Source: Halobacteriales archaeon QH_7_66_36 (lineage in GTDB: Archaea; Halobacteriota; Halobacteria; Halobacteriales; Haloarculaceae). From it: a stretch of 64,000 nt of DNA. A model generated the notes under the pieces. It worked only from the letters and a program-made list of their open reading frames with translations. It had not been told where the DNA came from and did not search any database. The stretch lies in NCBI GenBank assembly GCA_003021175.1, contig PXQV01000012.1, forward strand, positions 281,021-345,020. The letters run 5' to 3'. The position numbers were made by a program, and so were the translations under genes. Shown piece by piece: positions 20,177-29,625 of this stretch; the stretch's first letter is position 1; each line of letters opens with the position of its first letter.

Positions 20177-20392
20177 TCAGTAGTAGTCCCACTCGTCCTC
20201 GTCGCCGCCGCGCCGCACCTCGTCGTCGTCCGGCTCCTCGTCGGGCCACTCCACGCCGTCGCCCCGAAGGTTCCGGTACGCGAACGTGCCGAGCGCGATC
20301 AGCAGCATGAGAAACAGGAGCGATCCGACGGCCACGACTGCCTGCGCGAAGGAGCCGACGAGCCCATCCCCGATCACCTGTAGCGGCAGCAT
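20177..20392 (-). CDS. Small single-TM membrane protein (71 aa) with acidic tail
   Basis: MLPLQVIGDGLVGSFAQAVVAVGSLLFLMLLIALGTFAYRNLRGDGVEWPDEEPDDDEVRRGGDEDEWDYY; upstream part of the listed ORF is unlikely to be translated. Confidence 0.6.
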   Translation of the reverse strand: MLPLQVIGDGLVGSFAQAVVAVGSLLFLMLLIALGTFAYRNLRGDGVEWPDEEPDDDEVRRGGDEDEWDYY

Positions 20393-20423
20393 ACGCCGGC
20401 TACGACGGGCTGTGGAAAGAAGA

Positions 20424-21032
20424 TTACCGTCGTTCAGCCGCTTCCGACTCGACCGTGCGTTCCCCGTGGACCCAGTTGCGCGTCTCCTCGCCGACGCCCA
20501 CGGCCGCGACGACGACCCAGACGGACAGCGCGGAGAGCGTCGACAGCACAGTCCACGGGACGGCACTGAGCGACGCCCCGATGACCGCGCCCACCCACGG
20601 CCGACGGACGCTCTCTATCTCGGTGAGATACGTCCCGACGACGAGATAGCCGAAGCTACCGAGCGTCAGGACGGCACCGCCGACGAGGAGGCCGCCAGCG
20701 AGCCGAACTGCGTCGCCGCCGACCCCGAGTCGACCCGCCTGCGTGAAGAGATAGCCGCCGACGAACGCGACCAGCCCGAACGCGATGACGCCGTAGACCA
20801 CCGCGCTCGGGGAGCCGTTGGCAGTCCGGTCGATCGCTCGGTCGACGACCGCCGCCCGACGGGACAAGAGGAGCGCCTCCGTGGCCAACACGAGGAGGAA
20901 GGCGACCACTCCCCGGGCGACGCCGGAGAGTTCACCGATGGCCGGGAGAGCGCCGAACTGTGCCGGCTGGGCGACGAGCGGTGTGAACACGACACAACGC
21001 TGGACCGAACGGGGTGAAAAGCTGTCGCTCAA
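20424..21032 (-). CDS. Hypothetical multi-TM membrane protein
   Basis: 202 aa with several hydrophobic helices. Confidence 0.65.
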   Translation of the reverse strand: MSDSFSPRSVQRCVVFTPLVAQPAQFGALPAIGELSGVARGVVAFLLVLATEALLLSRRAAVVDRAIDRTANGSPSAVVYGVIAFGLVAFVGGYLFTQAGRLGVGGDAVRLAGGLLVGGAVLTLGSFGYLVVGTYLTEIESVRRPWVGAVIGASLSAVPWTVLSTLSALSVWVVVAAVGVGEETRNWVHGERTVESEAAERR

Positions 21033-21103
21033 GCCGTTCAGCGGCGGGCGAGCCGGGAGCGGGCGGGTAACTTATCCCGCGTGGTCGCGTACAAATACAT
21101 ATC

Positions 21104-21523
21104 ATGACAGATCCCTTGCAGACCCTGTTTCGCGGGCTGAAGGGCACCGGACGGCGGCTACTGAAGCCGCTACAGCGCGGCGACGGTCCCAACAAGTTCC
21201 GGCTGTCGGCCGTCGACACGGCGACGACGACCCACGACGGCGACGCCGGCTGGGCCAAGCGACCGCCCGCCACGCTGGAGTGTCCCCGATGTGGCAGCGA
21301 CATCCTCCAGCACAACGCCCGCGACAGCATCGACTGTCCCCGCTGTGTCGCGGAGTTCAGCTACGAGGAGTTTCCCGAGTTGGAGCTGAAGCGGCTCACC
21401 TGTCCGGTGTGTCGAAGCGAGATGGTCCACGGCCAGCGACACCCCGAGCAGCTCGACATCGTCGAGTGGGCGACGTGTAACGACTGTCGCTACCACTGGG
21501 AGTTCAAACACTCGTACTTGTAG
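21104..21523 (+). CDS. Zinc-ribbon protein
   Basis: CPRCGSDIL...CPRCVAEF...CPVCRSEM...CNDCRYHWEF; four CxxC knuckles. Confidence 0.75.
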   Translation: MTDPLQTLFRGLKGTGRRLLKPLQRGDGPNKFRLSAVDTATTTHDGDAGWAKRPPATLECPRCGSDILQHNARDSIDCPRCVAEFSYEEFPELELKRLTCPVCRSEMVHGQRHPEQLDIVEWATCNDCRYHWEFKHSYL

Positions 21524-21535
21524 CCCTTCTCCGCC

Positions 21536-23929
21536 TCAGCCGTCGTCGGCCGCCTCGACGGTCCCCAGCACCGCCGCGTTCTCCGCCACGTCGTGAACCC
21601 GAATCACGTCGACGCCCCGTTCGGCGGCCATCGCGGTCGCCGCCAGCGTCGGCGGCAGCCGGTCGTCCGGTGTCGCACCGATCCCGGCGAACATCGACTT
21701 CCGCGAGTGGCCGACCATCACCGGACAGCCGAGCGCCCGCAGTTCGGCGACTCGGTCGAGCAGTTCGAAGCTCTCCGGCCCCGTCTTCCCGAAGCCACAG
21801 CCCGGATCGATGATGATCTGTGAGGGGTCGATCCCGGCCCGCTCGGCCGCGAGCACGCGCTCCGTCAGCTCCCCGAGCACGTCGCCGACCACGTCGTCGT
21901 ACGCCGGGTCGGCGTCCGGGTCGACGGGCGCGGACTCGCTGTGCATCGCCACGACCGAGGCGTCGTGGTCGGCGACGACGAACCGCATCTCCGGGTCAGC
22001 GAGCCCCGAGACGTCGTTGACGATGTCCGCGCCGGCGTCGAGTGCGGCGTCGGCGACGGCCGCCTTGCGGGTGTCGACCGACACCGGCACGTCGAGGTCG
22101 TCGAGCGCGTCGACGACCGGTACGACGCGGTCAATCTCCTCGCTGGCGTCGACCGGTTCCGCGCCCGGACGGGTGGACTCGCCGCCCACGTCGATGATGT
22201 CCGCGCCGTTCGCCACCATCTCCTCCGCGCGGTCGAGGGCCGCGTCGAGGCGGTCGTACTCGCCGCCGTCGTAGAAGGAGTCCGGCGTCACGTTCAGGAT
22301 GCCCATCAGCGCCGTCGAGTCGCCGTCGAGCGGCGGGGCCGGCGTGGGCGGCGCGAGCGCCGTCTCGACATCGGTCGCCACGCTTCGCAACCCCCGTTCG
22401 TCGGTGTCCAGCGCGTCGGCGAGCGCCCGGAGGTCGGTGACGCTACCCGCCAACACCGTCTCGACGTGTTTCTCCGGCGTCCCGACAGGGGAGCGGCGAC
22501 ACGTGACGCCGACCGTCTCGGCGCGGGACGCCACCGCGGCGGCCTGCCCGCGCCGGAGCGAGGTCGCCAGCACGCGCTGGTCGACCGCCGCCGTCGCGTC
22601 GTCGTCGAATGTCGCCCCCGCGAACGTCGCGTCGGCGCTCGGTCGGCGGCCACGCTCCTTCGGCACGACGTTCCGGGTCCAGCGGTCGCGCGCCTCGGCG
22701 ACAGCGTACAGTGACCCGGTCACGAGCACGAGATCGTCGGGGGCGGCGGCGGTCAGCGCCCGCTCGGTCGCCTCGGGCACGCAGGCCACCTTCCGGACGC
22801 GGTCGGCGTGACCGTCGAAGGCCCCCGCGAGGGTGATGACCTCCTCGGCGCGGTCCACTTCCGGTCGAGTGACGAACGCGGTATCGACGGCCGGCAGTCG
22901 CTCGATTATCCCGTCGTGGTCCTTCTCCGCCATCGCGGCGAAGACGACGTGGAGGTCGTCGTACGCGACCCGGTCCAGCAGGTGTGCGAGCGTCTCCACG
23001 GCTCCAGGGTTGTGCGCGCCGTCGAGGACGACCCGTGGCTCGGTCGACACGGTCTCGAACCGACCGGGCAGCGTGGCCTTCCGGAGGCCCGTGGCGATCG
23101 TGGCCGGGTCGACGTCCGCGACCTGCCGGGCCAGCGTCGCCGCGACGCCCGCGTTCGTCGCCTGATGTCGCCCGAGCAGCTGCAGATTGGTCTCCAGCGC
23201 CCACCCCGGGCCGGTGATCGCTACCTCGCTTTCCACGGGCGAGGCCATCCCGGCCTCGACGGCGGTCACGTCCGCGTCCCCTGGACCGACGGTGACCGTG
23301 TCCGTCACCTCTCGGATGGCCGACAGCGCGGCTCCGTCGGTTCCGGTCACGAGCGGCGCGTCTGCGGGCGCGACCTGCACGAGGTCGCGCGCGATCTCCT
23401 CGACGGTGTCGCCGAGCAGGTCCGTGTGTTCGAGGCTGACGCTCGTAACGGCGCTCGCGACCGGATCGACGGCCGACGTGGCGTCGTAGCGACCGCCGAT
23501 GCCCACCTCGAGAACCGCCACGTCCACGTCCTCGGCCGCGAACTGCCGGAGCGCGACAGCGGTCAAGGCCTCGAAGTGTGTCGGTTCGTCCTCCTCGGCC
23601 CGGAGGCGGTCGAGACACGGCGACAGCTCTTCGACCGTCTCGACGACGGCCGCCTTCGACAGCCGGCGACCGTTGACGCGGACCTGCTCGCGGAAGTCGT
23701 TCAGTCCCGGCGATGTGAACGTCCCGACATCGAGACCGGCCTCCCGAAGGGTGGATTCAAGAAGGTGGGCGGTACTCCCCTTGCCGTTCGACCCGGCGAT
23801 CTGGATCGCTGCGACCGAGTCCTCGGGGTTGCCGAGGTGCGTGAGCATCCGCGCCGTCGTCTCGACCCCCAGTTTCGGCCGCCGTCGCTGGAGCGACAGG
23901 AGACGGTCCGCGGCCTCGTGGTATTGCAT
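21536..23929 (-). CDS. folCP: Bifunctional folylpolyglutamate synthase/dihydropteroate synthase (FolCP)
   Basis: N-terminal IAGSNGKGSTAHLLESTLREAGLDVGTFTSP (FolC); C-terminal LMGILNVTPDSFYDGGEY...DIIDVGGESTRPGAEPVDASEE (DHPS). Confidence 0.92.
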   Translation of the reverse strand: MQYHEAADRLLSLQRRRPKLGVETTARMLTHLGNPEDSVAAIQIAGSNGKGSTAHLLESTLREAGLDVGTFTSPGLNDFREQVRVNGRRLSKAAVVETVEELSPCLDRLRAEEDEPTHFEALTAVALRQFAAEDVDVAVLEVGIGGRYDATSAVDPVASAVTSVSLEHTDLLGDTVEEIARDLVQVAPADAPLVTGTDGAALSAIREVTDTVTVGPGDADVTAVEAGMASPVESEVAITGPGWALETNLQLLGRHQATNAGVAATLARQVADVDPATIATGLRKATLPGRFETVSTEPRVVLDGAHNPGAVETLAHLLDRVAYDDLHVVFAAMAEKDHDGIIERLPAVDTAFVTRPEVDRAEEVITLAGAFDGHADRVRKVACVPEATERALTAAAPDDLVLVTGSLYAVAEARDRWTRNVVPKERGRRPSADATFAGATFDDDATAAVDQRVLATSLRRGQAAAVASRAETVGVTCRRSPVGTPEKHVETVLAGSVTDLRALADALDTDERGLRSVATDVETALAPPTPAPPLDGDSTALMGILNVTPDSFYDGGEYDRLDAALDRAEEMVANGADIIDVGGESTRPGAEPVDASEEIDRVVPVVDALDDLDVPVSVDTRKAAVADAALDAGADIVNDVSGLADPEMRFVVADHDASVVAMHSESAPVDPDADPAYDDVVGDVLGELTERVLAAERAGIDPSQIIIDPGCGFGKTGPESFELLDRVAELRALGCPVMVGHSRKSMFAGIGATPDDRLPPTLAATAMAAERGVDVIRVHDVAENAAVLGTVEAADDG

Positions 23930-24136
23930 ACGCGAACGCACGGGGGTCACTGCAAGAATCTATCGCCGTCGCCGGACGGCGGCGAGACGGACGGCGTCCG
24001 TGTCGGTCGAAGCTCGTCGTATCCGTTCGCCGTCAGATCGAGCGGAGACCGCGGGCGTGCGGCGAGAAGAACACATCCCGTCGCCGTACTATCAGCTACA
24101 CGAACCTTATTACGTGGTCGTCGGGAATCGAGTCTA

Positions 24137-25864
24137 ATGGCTTCACAGGAAGAGCGAGACGAACCCATTCCGACGGACTACGAGATCGCACAGTCGACCG
24201 ACATGGAACCGATCTGGGAGTTGGTCGAGCCGTGGGGGCTCGGCCTCGACGATCTCCAGTACTTCGGCGAGTACACCGCGAAGGTGAAACACCACGCCAT
24301 CGAGCGCCTGCGCGAGCAGGCCGAGCAGAAGGCGAACAACCTCGTTCTCGTGACGGGGATGACGCCGACTCCGAAAGGCGAGGGGAAGACGGTGACGACG
24401 GTCGGGCTGGGCCAGACGCTCAACCATCTCGGCGAGGAGGCGACCATCGCCATCCGCGAGCCGTCGCTCGGCCCGGTGTTCGGCGTGAAGGGCGGCGCGG
24501 CCGGCGGCGGCCGCTCGCAGGTGCTCCCGATGGAGGACATCAACCTCCACTTCACCGGTGACCTCCACGCGCTCACCTCGGCGCACAACCTCATCGCGGC
24601 GATGGCCGACGCCCGCCTCTCGCAGGGGAACGACCTCGACATCGACGTGAACGACGTGGCGTGGCCCCGCGCGCTCGACATGAACGACCGCGCGCTCCGC
24701 GAGGCCGTCGTCGGGCTCGGCGGCAAGTCCGGCGGCACGCCCCGCGAGGACAACTTCATCCTCACCGCCGCCTCCGAGCTGATGGCCGTGCTGTGTCTCG
24801 CCGACGACCTCGCGGACCTGAAGGAGCGGGTCGCGCGCATGATCGTCGCCTACGACACGGACGGCAACCCGGTCACGGTCGACGACATCGAGGCGACCGG
24901 CCCGGCGACGATGCTGCTGCGCGACGCCATCAAGCCGAACGTCGTCCAGACCATCGAGGGGACGCCCGCGTTCGTCCACGGCGGTCCCTTCGCCAACATC
25001 GCCCACGGCACCAACTCGCTGATGGCCGACAAGGCCGCCTTCGGGATGGCGGATTACCTCGTCACGGAGGCTGGCTTCGGCTCCGATCTGGGCGCGGAGA
25101 AGTTCATGAACGTCGTCAGCCGGATGGGCGATATGACGCCGAACGCGGTCGTCCTCGTCTCGTCGGTCCGCGCGCTGAAGTACCACGGGCTGGAGATGTG
25201 GCCGGCCGACTTCGATGAGATCGACGCGGCGAGCGTCGATGCCGTCGAGGCCGGCTTCGAGAACCTCGACCGCCACGTCTCCAACCTCCAGCAGTTCGGC
25301 GTCCCGGTCGTCGTCGCGGTCAACCGGTTCCCGGACGACAGCGACGAGGAGGTACAGGCGGTGCTCGACCACTGTCAGCAGGAACTCGGCGTCCGCGCAG
25401 CCGAGAGCGAGGTGTTCGAGGAGGGCAGCGAGGGCGGCGAGGCGCTCGGCGAGCACGTCGTCGATGCCGTCGACGAGAGCGACGAGGACGAGTTCGAGTA
25501 TCTCTACGCGGACGACGCGCCCATCACGGAGAAGATCGAGACCGTCGCGACCGACATCTACGGGGCGGCGGGCGTGAAGTTCACCGGAAGCGCGCTCGAC
25601 GACATCGGGCGGATGGAAGAACTGGGCTTCGGCGACGTGCCCGTCGTCATGTCCAAGACGTTCCACTCCTTCAGCGACGACGCCACGAAGAAGGGCGCAC
25701 CCTCCGACTGGGAGCTGGAGATCAGCGAGGTGTATCCGTCTGCCGGCGCGGGCTTCCTCGTCGCGCTCACCGCCGACGCGCTGACGATGCCGGGCCTCCC
25801 GCAGCGGCCCGCGGCCGCCGACATGGACATCGACGCCGACGGCAACATCAGCGGGCTGTTCTGA
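24137..25864 (+). CDS. fhs: Formate--tetrahydrofolate ligase
   Basis: VTGMTPTPKGEGKTVTTVGLGQTLNHLGEEATIAIREPSLGPVFGVKGGAAGGGRSQVLPMEDINLHFTGDLHA. Confidence 0.95.
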   Translation: MASQEERDEPIPTDYEIAQSTDMEPIWELVEPWGLGLDDLQYFGEYTAKVKHHAIERLREQAEQKANNLVLVTGMTPTPKGEGKTVTTVGLGQTLNHLGEEATIAIREPSLGPVFGVKGGAAGGGRSQVLPMEDINLHFTGDLHALTSAHNLIAAMADARLSQGNDLDIDVNDVAWPRALDMNDRALREAVVGLGGKSGGTPREDNFILTAASELMAVLCLADDLADLKERVARMIVAYDTDGNPVTVDDIEATGPATMLLRDAIKPNVVQTIEGTPAFVHGGPFANIAHGTNSLMADKAAFGMADYLVTEAGFGSDLGAEKFMNVVSRMGDMTPNAVVLVSSVRALKYHGLEMWPADFDEIDAASVDAVEAGFENLDRHVSNLQQFGVPVVVAVNRFPDDSDEEVQAVLDHCQQELGVRAAESEVFEEGSEGGEALGEHVVDAVDESDEDEFEYLYADDAPITEKIETVATDIYGAAGVKFTGSALDDIGRMEELGFGDVPVVMSKTFHSFSDDATKKGAPSDWELEISEVYPSAGAGFLVALTADALTMPGLPQRPAAADMDIDADGNISGLF

Positions 25865-25951
25865 AAACGCGCCCTCTCTTCGGCTCGTTGCTGGCTTCGA
25901 CCGAGCGGACCGTGCGAACGCTTTTCTTCGCCCGCCACGCGACGACAGCCG

Positions 25952-26341
25952 ATGGTCCAGTGGCCGTGGCGTCGCGGGTCGGACGAGGCTGGCGATGATG
26001 CTCCCGATGACGACGAGCAGGTCGACACCCACGCCGACGCGCTCGTCACCTGCCGGTTTCAGGACGGCACCATCGCGGTCCACGAGGACCGCGTGGTCAT
26101 CGAGCGAACGAGACGCTCCCGGTTCGAGGACACCGACTTCCAGTTCGAGACCGTGGTCGATGTCGACTACGACGAGGGGATTACCGTCGGCTATCTGCAG
26201 CTACGGATAGAGGGCATCGACCCCGACTCCGGCGGACTGTTGAGCGACCCGGTCAACGAGCGGACCGTCCACTTCGGCCGGGGCAACCGCGACTGTGCTC
26301 GGGCGGCCCGGGACGCTATCCTCGAGCGGGCAGGGGGCTAA
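25952..26341 (+). CDS. Hypothetical protein, PH-like/beta-rich
   Basis: 129 aa ORF with coding-like composition, between fhs and fdhA. Confidence 0.5.
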   Translation: MVQWPWRRGSDEAGDDAPDDDEQVDTHADALVTCRFQDGTIAVHEDRVVIERTRRSRFEDTDFQFETVVDVDYDEGITVGYLQLRIEGIDPDSGGLLSDPVNERTVHFGRGNRDCARAARDAILERAGG

Positions 26342-29300
26342 TCGTCCCCCGGTGCGGGCCGACTCCCCGCGTCTGGCGTCGTCAGCACGTCCGGGTCCGG
26401 GTCCGCGTCCGCGCCGAGCGGTTCGGCGCTGACGCTCGACACCTTGTACTCGGGGATGCCGGCAGTCGGGTCGAACGTCTCGCCCGTCAGCTTGTTCACC
26501 GCGCCGGCGGCGAAGTGCATCGGGATGAACAGCGTCCCCTCGCCCACGCGGTCGGTCACCTCCGCCTTCACTACGATGTCGCCGCGCCGCGACTCGACGC
26601 GGACGTACTCGCCGTCCTCGACGCCGATTTCGGCGGCGGTCGCCGGGTTGATCTCGACGAAGCTCTCGCCGACGTGGCTCATCAGCCCCTCGACGCGCCG
26701 GGTTATCTGTCCGGTGTGCCAGTGGTAGAGGACGCGCCCGGAGGTGAGCGTGAGCGGGAACTCCTCGTCGGGGAGTTCGCCGGGGTGGCCGCCGTCGGCG
26801 GGAACGAACCGCGCCTTCCCGTCCTCGAAGCCGAACTCGCCGTCCTCGTAGTCGTAGAGGTACGGCGTGCCGGGGTCGTCGGCGTCGCGGCAGGGCCACT
26901 GGAGACCGTGTTCGTCGCCGGCTTCGAGACGGTCGTAGCTGACGCCGCCGTAGATCGGCGCGAGGTCGTTGATCTCCTCCATCACCTCGCGCGGGTGGTC
27001 GTAGTCCCAGTCGTAGCCGAGTCGCCGGGCGAGGGCTTGGGTGATCTCCCAGTCCTGCCGGGCCAGCCCCGGCGGCTCCGCGGTGGGACGCACGCGCTGG
27101 ACCCGCCGCTCCGTGTTGGTGAACGTGCCGTGCTTCTCCGGCGAGGTCGCGGCGGGGAGCACCACGTCGGCGTGCTCGGCGGTCTCGGTCATGAAGATGT
27201 CCTGCACGACGAGGAACTCCATGTCTGCGAGCGCCTCGGCGGCGTGCTGGATGTCTGGCTCCGACAGCGCGGGGTTCTCGCCGACGACGTACATCCCGCG
27301 GAGGTTGCCCTCGTGGGCCTCCGCGAGCATCTCCGGCACCTTCAGGCCGGGCTCCTCGGGCGGTCGCTCGCCCCACGCGTCGGCGAACTTCGCGCCCACC
27401 GCGTCATCCGCGGGATCCTGATACCCCGGCAGCGACCCGGGCAGGGTGCCCATGTCGCCGCCCCCGCCCTGCACGTTGTTCTGACCGCGGAACGGCGAGA
27501 GCCCCGCGCCGGGCTTGCCGACCTGCCCGAGGACGAGCGCGAGGTCGGCCATCGCGAGCAGGTTCTCCGTGCCGTGGCTCTGCTGGGTCATCCCCATCGC
27601 CCAGCCGAACACCACGGAGTCGGCCGCCGCGAGCGTCTCCGCGGCCGAGACCAGTTCCTCCGGCGGGACGCCTGCGAGTTCCTCGACCCGCTCGGGCGTG
27701 AACGCCTCGACCTTCTCGACGAGCGCGTCGAAGTTCTTCGTGTTGCGCTCGATGAACGCCTCGTCGTGGAGGTCGTGCTCGACGACGTACCGGATGAGAC
27801 CGTTGAGCCACGCCACGTCGTAGCCCGGGTTCGTCCGGGTGTACTGGTCGGCGTGTTCCGCGATGCCGACCTCTCGAGGGTCGAAGACGACGAGATCCGC
27901 GCCATCGCGGACGTTCCGCTTGATGCGCGTGGCGAGCACCGGGTGGCTCTCAGTCGTGTTCGACCCGGAGAGGAGGTACGCGTCCGCCTCGCCGATGTCC
28001 TCGTTGATGCGGTTGGTCATCGCGCCGAAGCCGAGCGTCTGCTGGAGCGCGGCGACCGTCGAGGAGTGACACAGCCGCGCGCAGTTGTCAATGTTCTTCG
28101 TCCCGAGGACCTGCCGGGCGAACTTCTGGACGAGATACGCCTCCTCGTTCGACCCCTTCGAGGAGGCGAGACAGCCGACCGCGTCGACGCCGTGTTCGGC
28201 CTGTATCTCGGTGAGTCGGTCGGCGACGTAGTCGAGTGCCGTCTCCCAGTCCGTCGGTTCGAGCTCACCCTCGTCGTTGCGGACCAGCGGCTCGGTCAGC
28301 CGCTCGTCGCTGTTGGCGAACTCGTGGCCGAACTTCCCCTTCACGCAGGTGGAGAAGTTGTTCGCGGGCGCGTTGGCCGGGTCGTCGACGGGAACGACGC
28401 CCATCGAGTCGCCGTCCTTCCCCCACATCTCGAAGCGACAGCCGACCGCACAGAAGCCGCAGGTCGTCTCCTTCTTGTCGATCTTCCCGAGCCGGTAGTC
28501 GCTCACGAGGTCCGCGATGTCGAACAGCCGGCCCTCGGGGAGCGTGTTCGCGGCGATGGCCTCGGCGGTGTGTTCTCCCGCGAGGAACGCCTCGCGGCCG
28601 TACGACTTCGCGAGGTCGCCCGCCCGGCGCTTCGTCTCGGCCATGAACTGGGCGACGCCACTCCGCTCGTCGCCCTCGATCGCGGCGCGCGGCCGGTTGG
28701 GCGCGGGCGTGTCGTCCAGCGTCTCGACATCTTCGTGTTCGATGACTTCGCCGATGGAGTTGCGCTGTGTGAAGCCGGGCAGCGGCAGGGTCGCCGCGCC
28801 GCCGATGCCCTTCTCGGTCAGTGCGCCGGTCGGACACACCGTCGCGCAGTGACCACACGAGACGCACTCCGAGTCGGCCATCGTCTCCGCGTCCGACTGG
28901 AAACCGATGCGGGTGTCCTCGCCGTGGCCCTCGATGCGGAGCACGCCCTCGACCTGTACGTCGTTACAGCCCTCGACACAGCGGTTACACAGGATGCACT
29001 TGTTGCGGTCGATCTGGATGAACGAGGAGCTATCGTCCAGCGGCTCGTACTCGTCGCGGTCGTCGAAGACGCCGTAGCGCGGGTGGTCGACGCCCTCGCT
29101 GATGGCGGCGTCCTGTAGCTCACACCGGCCGTTGCCGTTGCAGGTCGTACACCGGAGGTTGTGGTTCGAGAGCACCAAATCGAGATTGACGGAGCGGGCC
29201 TCCTCGGCGTCGGGGGCGTCCGTTCGCACCGTCAGCCCGTCCTCGGCGGGGTACGAGCACGAGGGGACGAGGCCGTGTTCGTCGGTCTCGACCATGCAGG

Positions 29301-29625
29301 TCCGACACTCGCTGCGCGGGCCGATACCGTCGCTGCAGTCGCCCTCGCGGTCGTAGTAACACAGCGCGGGCACGTCGGCGTCCTCGACCCCGTCCGCGCC
29401 GGGGTCGACCGAGACCACCTCGTCGTCCAGCGCCTCCAGCGCGTCGACGATGGTGGAGTCGGGACCGACCGTCACCTGCTCCCCGTCGACGGTCATCGTC
29501 GCCGCCTCGTCGCTCCCCACCTCGGGGTCGTTCGCGGTGCCGGTCTCGAACTCGGCGGTGACGGGCGTCTCCGGTTGCGGGTCCGCGAGGTCCGGCACGC
29601 CCGGCAGGGGGTCGTCGGCGCTCAC
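26338..29625 (-). CDS. fdhA: Formate dehydrogenase alpha subunit (molybdopterin oxidoreductase) with NuoG-like N-terminal Fe-S domains
   Basis: 2Fe-2S/His-Cys region, CILCNRCVEGCNDVQVEG, CVSCGHCATVCPTGAL, TTCGFCAVGCRFEMW, NCARLCHSSTVAAL (Cys, not Sec), C-terminal molydopterin dinucleotide-binding domain. Confidence 0.9.
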   Translation of the reverse strand: MSADDPLPGVPDLADPQPETPVTAEFETGTANDPEVGSDEAATMTVDGEQVTVGPDSTIVDALEALDDEVVSVDPGADGVEDADVPALCYYDREGDCSDGIGPRSECRTCMVETDEHGLVPSCSYPAEDGLTVRTDAPDAEEARSVNLDLVLSNHNLRCTTCNGNGRCELQDAAISEGVDHPRYGVFDDRDEYEPLDDSSSFIQIDRNKCILCNRCVEGCNDVQVEGVLRIEGHGEDTRIGFQSDAETMADSECVSCGHCATVCPTGALTEKGIGGAATLPLPGFTQRNSIGEVIEHEDVETLDDTPAPNRPRAAIEGDERSGVAQFMAETKRRAGDLAKSYGREAFLAGEHTAEAIAANTLPEGRLFDIADLVSDYRLGKIDKKETTCGFCAVGCRFEMWGKDGDSMGVVPVDDPANAPANNFSTCVKGKFGHEFANSDERLTEPLVRNDEGELEPTDWETALDYVADRLTEIQAEHGVDAVGCLASSKGSNEEAYLVQKFARQVLGTKNIDNCARLCHSSTVAALQQTLGFGAMTNRINEDIGEADAYLLSGSNTTESHPVLATRIKRNVRDGADLVVFDPREVGIAEHADQYTRTNPGYDVAWLNGLIRYVVEHDLHDEAFIERNTKNFDALVEKVEAFTPERVEELAGVPPEELVSAAETLAAADSVVFGWAMGMTQQSHGTENLLAMADLALVLGQVGKPGAGLSPFRGQNNVQGGGGDMGTLPGSLPGYQDPADDAVGAKFADAWGERPPEEPGLKVPEMLAEAHEGNLRGMYVVGENPALSEPDIQHAAEALADMEFLVVQDIFMTETAEHADVVLPAATSPEKHGTFTNTERRVQRVRPTAEPPGLARQDWEITQALARRLGYDWDYDHPREVMEEINDLAPIYGGVSYDRLEAGDEHGLQWPCRDADDPGTPYLYDYEDGEFGFEDGKARFVPADGGHPGELPDEEFPLTLTSGRVLYHWHTGQITRRVEGLMSHVGESFVEINPATAAEIGVEDGEYVRVESRRGDIVVKAEVTDRVGEGTLFIPMHFAAGAVNKLTGETFDPTAGIPEYKVSSVSAEPLGADADPDPDVLTTPDAGSRPAPGDD

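Noticed and set aside
24143-29118. Very long opposite-strand ORFs (e.g. 24143..26083 -, 26515..29118 +)
   Set aside because: Shadow ORFs from high-GC codon bias over fhs and fdhA; compositions are Arg/Val/Leu-rich and not family-like.
26338-29625. Selenocysteine in formate dehydrogenase
   Set aside because: The active-site position reads RLCHS with a normal Cys codon and there is no in-frame UGA.
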